NCBI RefSeq assembly: GCF_031987975.1
Contig: NZ_DALZYX010000005.1
Coordinates: forward strand, 186,001-250,000
Length of the DNA stretch: 64,000 nucleotides
Source of the DNA: Pseudescherichia sp031987975
GTDB lineage: Bacteria; Pseudomonadota; Gammaproteobacteria; Enterobacterales; Enterobacteriaceae
Reading direction: 5' to 3'
The translations under genes were made by a program, and so were the position numbers. Positions within the stretch are counted from its first letter, which is position 1. Every line of letters begins with the position of its first letter. Under the pieces are notes generated by a model that did not search any database, was not told the DNA's origin, and worked only from the letters and a program-made list of their open reading frames with translations. This document shows, piece by piece, positions 61,197 through 64,000 of this stretch.

Positions 61197-62413
61197 GTTG
61201 CGTACCCCGCAAGAAACCGTTCGCAGGCTTTGGCAAAGCGCGCCATGCCGGTGCGGATCTCCGCTTCGCTGATATTCAGCGCCGGGGCGAAGCGCACTAC
61301 GTTACCTCCGGCAATCAGCACCATCGCACCCTCCTCGGCGGCCAGCTGGGCGATCTGTTTCGCTTTCCCTGCCCAGGAAGAATTAAGCTCACAGCCAATC
61401 AGCAGGCCAATGCCTCTGATCTCCCTGAACAGGTCTGAACGGGTATTAATAGCCTGCAGCTGCTCGACAAACGCCTGCTGACGCTGCTTCACCCCGTCAA
61501 GAAAGGCTCTGTTATTGACGTTATCCAGCAGCTCACCCGCTACGGCGGTGGCCAGCGGGTTACCGCCGTAGGTTGTTCCGTGCGTGCCAACGGTCATCAC
61601 GCTGGCGAACGCTTCACGCGTCAGCATCGCCCCAATCGGGAAGCCACCTCCCAGCGCTTTGGCGGTGGTCAGCACATCCGGCGTGACGTTGTAGTGCATA
61701 TAGGCATACAGCTCGCCGGTACGCCCTACTCCAGTTTGGACCTCATCAAAGATCAGCAGCGCGTTATGGCGATCGCAAAGTTCACGCAGCGCCTGTAAAA
61801 ATTCTGCTTTCGCAGGCACTACGCCGCCTTCGCCCTGAATGGGTTCAACAATCACCGCGCAGGTATTATCGGTAATTAGCGCCTGGACAGAGTCGATATC
61901 GTTAAACACTGCGTGATGGATATCTGGCGGCAGCGGGGCAAAATCCTGAGAGTAGGCCGGTTGGCCCCCGGCGCTGACAGTAAACAGCGTCCGGCCATGA
62001 AAGGCATTTTTAAAGGCGACGATGCCGCTCTTCTGGGTGCCATAGCGGTCATGGGCATATTTGCGTGCTAGTTTCAGCGCCGCCTCGTTGGCCTCCGCGC
62101 CGGAGTTACAGAAGAAGACCCGATCGGCAAAGGTGGCGTCGATAAGGCGTTTTGCCAGCCGCAGCGCTGGCTCGTTGGTATAGCCGTTACCGGTATGCCA
62201 GAACTTGCCCGCCTGCTCGCTCAGGGCGCGGCAAAGTCCCGGATGGGCATGTCCCAGGGCGTTGACGGCAATACCACCGGCAAAGTCGATATACTCCTTC
62301 CCCTGCTGATCCCACAGGCGGGAACCCTCACCACGAACCGGAATAAAAGGCGCAGGCGCATACACCGGCAGCATCCACTCATCGAAACTCTCACGCGTTA
62401 CTGACAGAGACAT
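61193..62413 (-). CDS. astC: Succinylornithine aminotransferase
   Basis: A 406-residue class III PLP aminotransferase, same length as E. coli AstC; converts succinylornithine to succinylglutamate semialdehyde and also has N-acetylornithine activity. FCNSGAEANEAALKLAR, FDEVQTGVGRTG and PLP-lysine motif TTAKALGGGFPIGA (about residue 252). First gene of astCADBE. The frame is open 45 codons earlier, but GAGG before the ATG at 62413 and homology fix the start. Sigma-54 promoter upstream. Confidence 0.97.
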   Translation of the reverse strand: MSLSVTRESFDEWMLPVYAPAPFIPVRGEGSRLWDQQGKEYIDFAGGIAVNALGHAHPGLCRALSEQAGKFWHTGNGYTNEPALRLAKRLIDATFADRVFFCNSGAEANEAALKLARKYAHDRYGTQKSGIVAFKNAFHGRTLFTVSAGGQPAYSQDFAPLPPDIHHAVFNDIDSVQALITDNTCAVIVEPIQGEGGVVPAKAEFLQALRELCDRHNALLIFDEVQTGVGRTGELYAYMHYNVTPDVLTTAKALGGGFPIGAMLTREAFASVMTVGTHGTTYGGNPLATAVAGELLDNVNNRAFLDGVKQRQQAFVEQLQAINTRSDLFREIRGIGLLIGCELNSSWAGKAKQIAQLAAEEGAMVLIAGGNVVRFAPALNISEAEIRTGMARFAKACERFLAGYAT

Positions 62414-62486
62414 AGCAACCTCATCAAGTAAATAAAACGTTGTTAATATGTTAATTATTGTGAACATTGGCCCTGTGAATGTAGAT

Positions 62487-62502
62487 TGCACGCATCGTGC
62501 CA
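62487..62502 (-). promoter_or_regulatory. Sigma-54 promoter of the ast operon
   Basis: Minus strand TGGCACGATGCGTGCA fits the -24/-12 consensus TGGCACG-N4-TTGCA with one mismatch (G for T). It lies 74-89 bases upstream of astC. RpoN/NtrC control of astCADBE under nitrogen limitation is established in E. coli. Confidence 0.75.
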
Positions 62503-62609
62503 GCCAGCGATAAAAATGCATAACGGCGGAGCGGTAACGAAATATCAACGGGTTACAGCAGAGCGCTATTCATATAAAGTGCATAAAAAGTGAATAATTT
62601 TAGAAAGAA

Positions 62610-62720
62610 CGCCGATGGCGGTGCCTGAGAGCAGAGGATTTATGCAGGAATAAAATTTAATTCTGGAAGTGTGATCGGGAGCGAAACTTACCGCCGTTTT
62701 ACGCCCCATTGCGGTGCGGC
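62610..62720 (-). promoter_or_regulatory. Possible NtrC enhancer sites upstream of astC
   Basis: On the minus strand, GGCACCGCCATCGGCG (62610-62625) and GCACCGCAATGGGGC (within 62703-62720) each resemble half or more of GCACC-N5-GGTGC. They are about 145 and 235 bases upstream of the expected start of transcription. Tentative. Confidence 0.3.
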
Positions 62721-62823
62721 GTGCCCTTTTTCAGGGCGTAATGCGTATTCGCAATCCGGGGCGGATACGCTGCGTTTTTTCTGTTAACATCTGAGCTTAT
62801 CAATTGGCTATGTGGCAGAAAAT

Positions 62824-63630
62824 ATGAAATTTGTTTCTTTTAATATCAACGGGCTGCGTGCGCGCCCCCATCAGCTGGCGGCGATTGTAGAGAAACACCA
62901 GCCGGACGTGATTGGCCTGCAGGAGACAAAGGTTCACGACGATATGTTCCCGCTCGAAGAGGTGGCGAAGCTGGGCTATAACGTCTTTTATCACGGCCAG
63001 AAAGGGCATTACGGCGTGGCGCTACTCACTAAAGAGACGCCGGTGTCGGTGCGCCGGGGCTTTCCCGGTGACGACGGCGAGGCACAGCGCCGGATTATTA
63101 TGGCGGAAATCCCTTCTGCGCTCGGCAATATCACGGTGATCAACGGCTACTTCCCACAGGGCGAGAGCCGCGACCATCCAACAAAATTCCCGGCGAAAGA
63201 GAAGTTTTATGCCGATCTGCAAAGCTATCTGGATAACGAGCTGCAGAAGGATAGCCCGGTGCTGATCATGGGTGATATGAATATCAGCCCCACGGATCTC
63301 GATATCGGCATTGGTGAAGAGAGTCGTAAGCGCTGGCTGCGCGGCGGCAAATGCTCGTTCCTGCCGGAAGAGCGTGAGTGGCTGGGTCGCCTGCTGGAGT
63401 GGGGGCTGGTGGATACCTTCCGCCACGCCAACCCGGAAACCCAGGATCGCTACTCCTGGTTTGACTATCGCTCAAAAGGGTTTGATGACAACCGCGGGCT
63501 GCGCATCGATCTGCTGCTGGCCAGCCAGTCGCTGGCGAGCCGCTGCCAGGAGACCGGCATCGATTACGATATCCGCAGCATGGAGAAGCCCTCCGACCAC
63601 GCGCCGGTCTGGGCCAGCTTTACGCTCTGA
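62824..63630 (+). CDS. xthA: Exonuclease III
   Basis: A 268-residue Mg-dependent AP endonuclease and 3'-5' exonuclease, same length as E. coli. FNINGLRARPHQL, GLQETKVHD (catalytic Glu), LIMGDMNISPTDLDIG (Asp, Asn) and the C-terminal SDHAPVW (Asp, His) are all intact. The ATG at 62824 is preferred over one four codons earlier by homology. Divergent from ast operon. Confidence 0.98.
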   Translation: MKFVSFNINGLRARPHQLAAIVEKHQPDVIGLQETKVHDDMFPLEEVAKLGYNVFYHGQKGHYGVALLTKETPVSVRRGFPGDDGEAQRRIIMAEIPSALGNITVINGYFPQGESRDHPTKFPAKEKFYADLQSYLDNELQKDSPVLIMGDMNISPTDLDIGIGEESRKRWLRGGKCSFLPEEREWLGRLLEWGLVDTFRHANPETQDRYSWFDYRSKGFDDNRGLRIDLLLASQSLASRCQETGIDYDIRSMEKPSDHAPVWASFTL

Positions 63631-63658
63631 TTTAGACAGCGTTAACGCCTTACCCGGC

Positions 63659-63928
63659 CTACTCCCGAACCCGCCGCCACACCAGCGGGTTCGTGCTGAG
63701 CGTGCGCTCGTCGCGCTGGCATTGTAACAGCACGCCTTCCGCCTTGATTACTGCCCCTTCCGAATAGTTCCGATCCTGATAGATACAGCACAGGTTGCAG
63801 GGCTGCGAACGCTGCCCGCTCGAGCTAAAGACCTCCGGCGGGACGTTTACCTCTACATCCGGGCGGATACGGTCGGCCTGCGCCCCGGTGGATAACAGTC
63901 CCAGCAGTGCAATCACGTAACGGTTCAT
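63659..63928 (-). CDS. ynjH: YnjH, DUF1496 small secreted protein
   Basis: An 89-residue protein with a signal peptide (about 1-18, ending AQA) and a conserved cysteine-rich core PCNLCCIYQDRNYSEGAVIK and a later LLQCQRDE, typical of DUF1496 (E. coli YnjH). Presumably periplasmic; function unknown. In E. coli several genes lie between xthA and ynjH; they are absent here. Confidence 0.88.
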   Translation of the reverse strand: MNRYVIALLGLLSTGAQADRIRPDVEVNVPPEVFSSSGQRSQPCNLCCIYQDRNYSEGAVIKAEGVLLQCQRDERTLSTNPLVWRRVRE

Positions 63929-64000
63929 CGACGTTTTTCCTTTTTGATCCTGATAATCACTATAACGGTAAACCGCACCGGTTCCTTTAGTTTATCTGCC

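Overview
The window is chromosomal DNA from a member of the Enterobacteriaceae. The backbone follows the Escherichia coli gene order almost gene for gene (pykF-lpp-ldtE-sufEDCBAS; menI-ydiJ-ydiK-rprA; ppsA/ppsR-aroH-selO-ydiV-nlpC-btuDEC-ihfA-pheTSM-rplT-rpmI-infC-thrS; ydiY-pfkB-ydiZ-yniA-yniB-hxpB-ydjM-tcyP-cedA-katE-osmE-nadE-cho-ves-spy-astEBDAC-xthA). The proteins are close to, but clearly diverged from, E. coli. Together with the accessory genes this suggests an Enterobacter/Lelliottia-like genus, although the exact genus cannot be fixed from this sequence. No rRNA, tRNA, insertion sequence or CRISPR array was seen.

Layout. 1-1.9 kb: a lysis-type block (start of a putative holin, a LysR-type regulator, an M15 peptidase/endolysin) occupying the place where fumD lies in E. 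coli. 2.1-5.4 kb: pykF, lpp, ldtE. 5.4-11.1 kb: the complete suf Fe-S assembly operon behind a near-perfect Fur box. 11.1-12.6 kb: an unannotated 56-codon zinc-ribbon microprotein gene and an lpxP-type lipid A acyltransferase. 12.7-19.3 kb: menI, ydiJ, ydiK, the sRNA rprA, a possible second sRNA, and an AT-rich patch with one secreted protein of unknown function. 19.3-31.2 kb: membrane protein, ppsA/ppsR, aroH, selO, ydiV, nlpC, vitamin B12 uptake genes, ihfA. 31.2-38.0 kb: the translation cluster pheST (with pheM attenuator), rplT, rpmI, infC (AUU start), thrS. 38.0-41.9 kb: a second zinc-ribbon microprotein gene, fumD, a lone flagellin with its own sigma-28 promoter, a small secreted protein, ydiY. 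42.2-53.8 kb: pfkB to ves, including two SOS genes (ydjM, cho). 54.1-55.5 kb: an orphan type VI secretion cargo module (HExxH protein, lipoprotein, Hcp) between ves and spy, bracketed by two copies of a terminator-like repeat. 55.6-63.9 kb: spy, the ast arginine catabolic operon with a sigma-54 promoter, xthA, ynjH.

Most interesting points: (1) two paralogous microproteins with AUC/AUU start codons and conserved Cys pairs, related in pattern to the cold-shock microproteins YmcF/YnfQ, which normal gene calling misses; one lies next to a gene of the cold-induced lpxP type. (2) The orphan Hcp-effector-immunity module and its duplicated flanking terminator. (3) An isolated sigma-28 flagellin with a non-flagellin central domain. 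(4) A holin/LysR/M15 block that may be a prophage remnant or part of a holin-dependent (type 10-like) secretion system.
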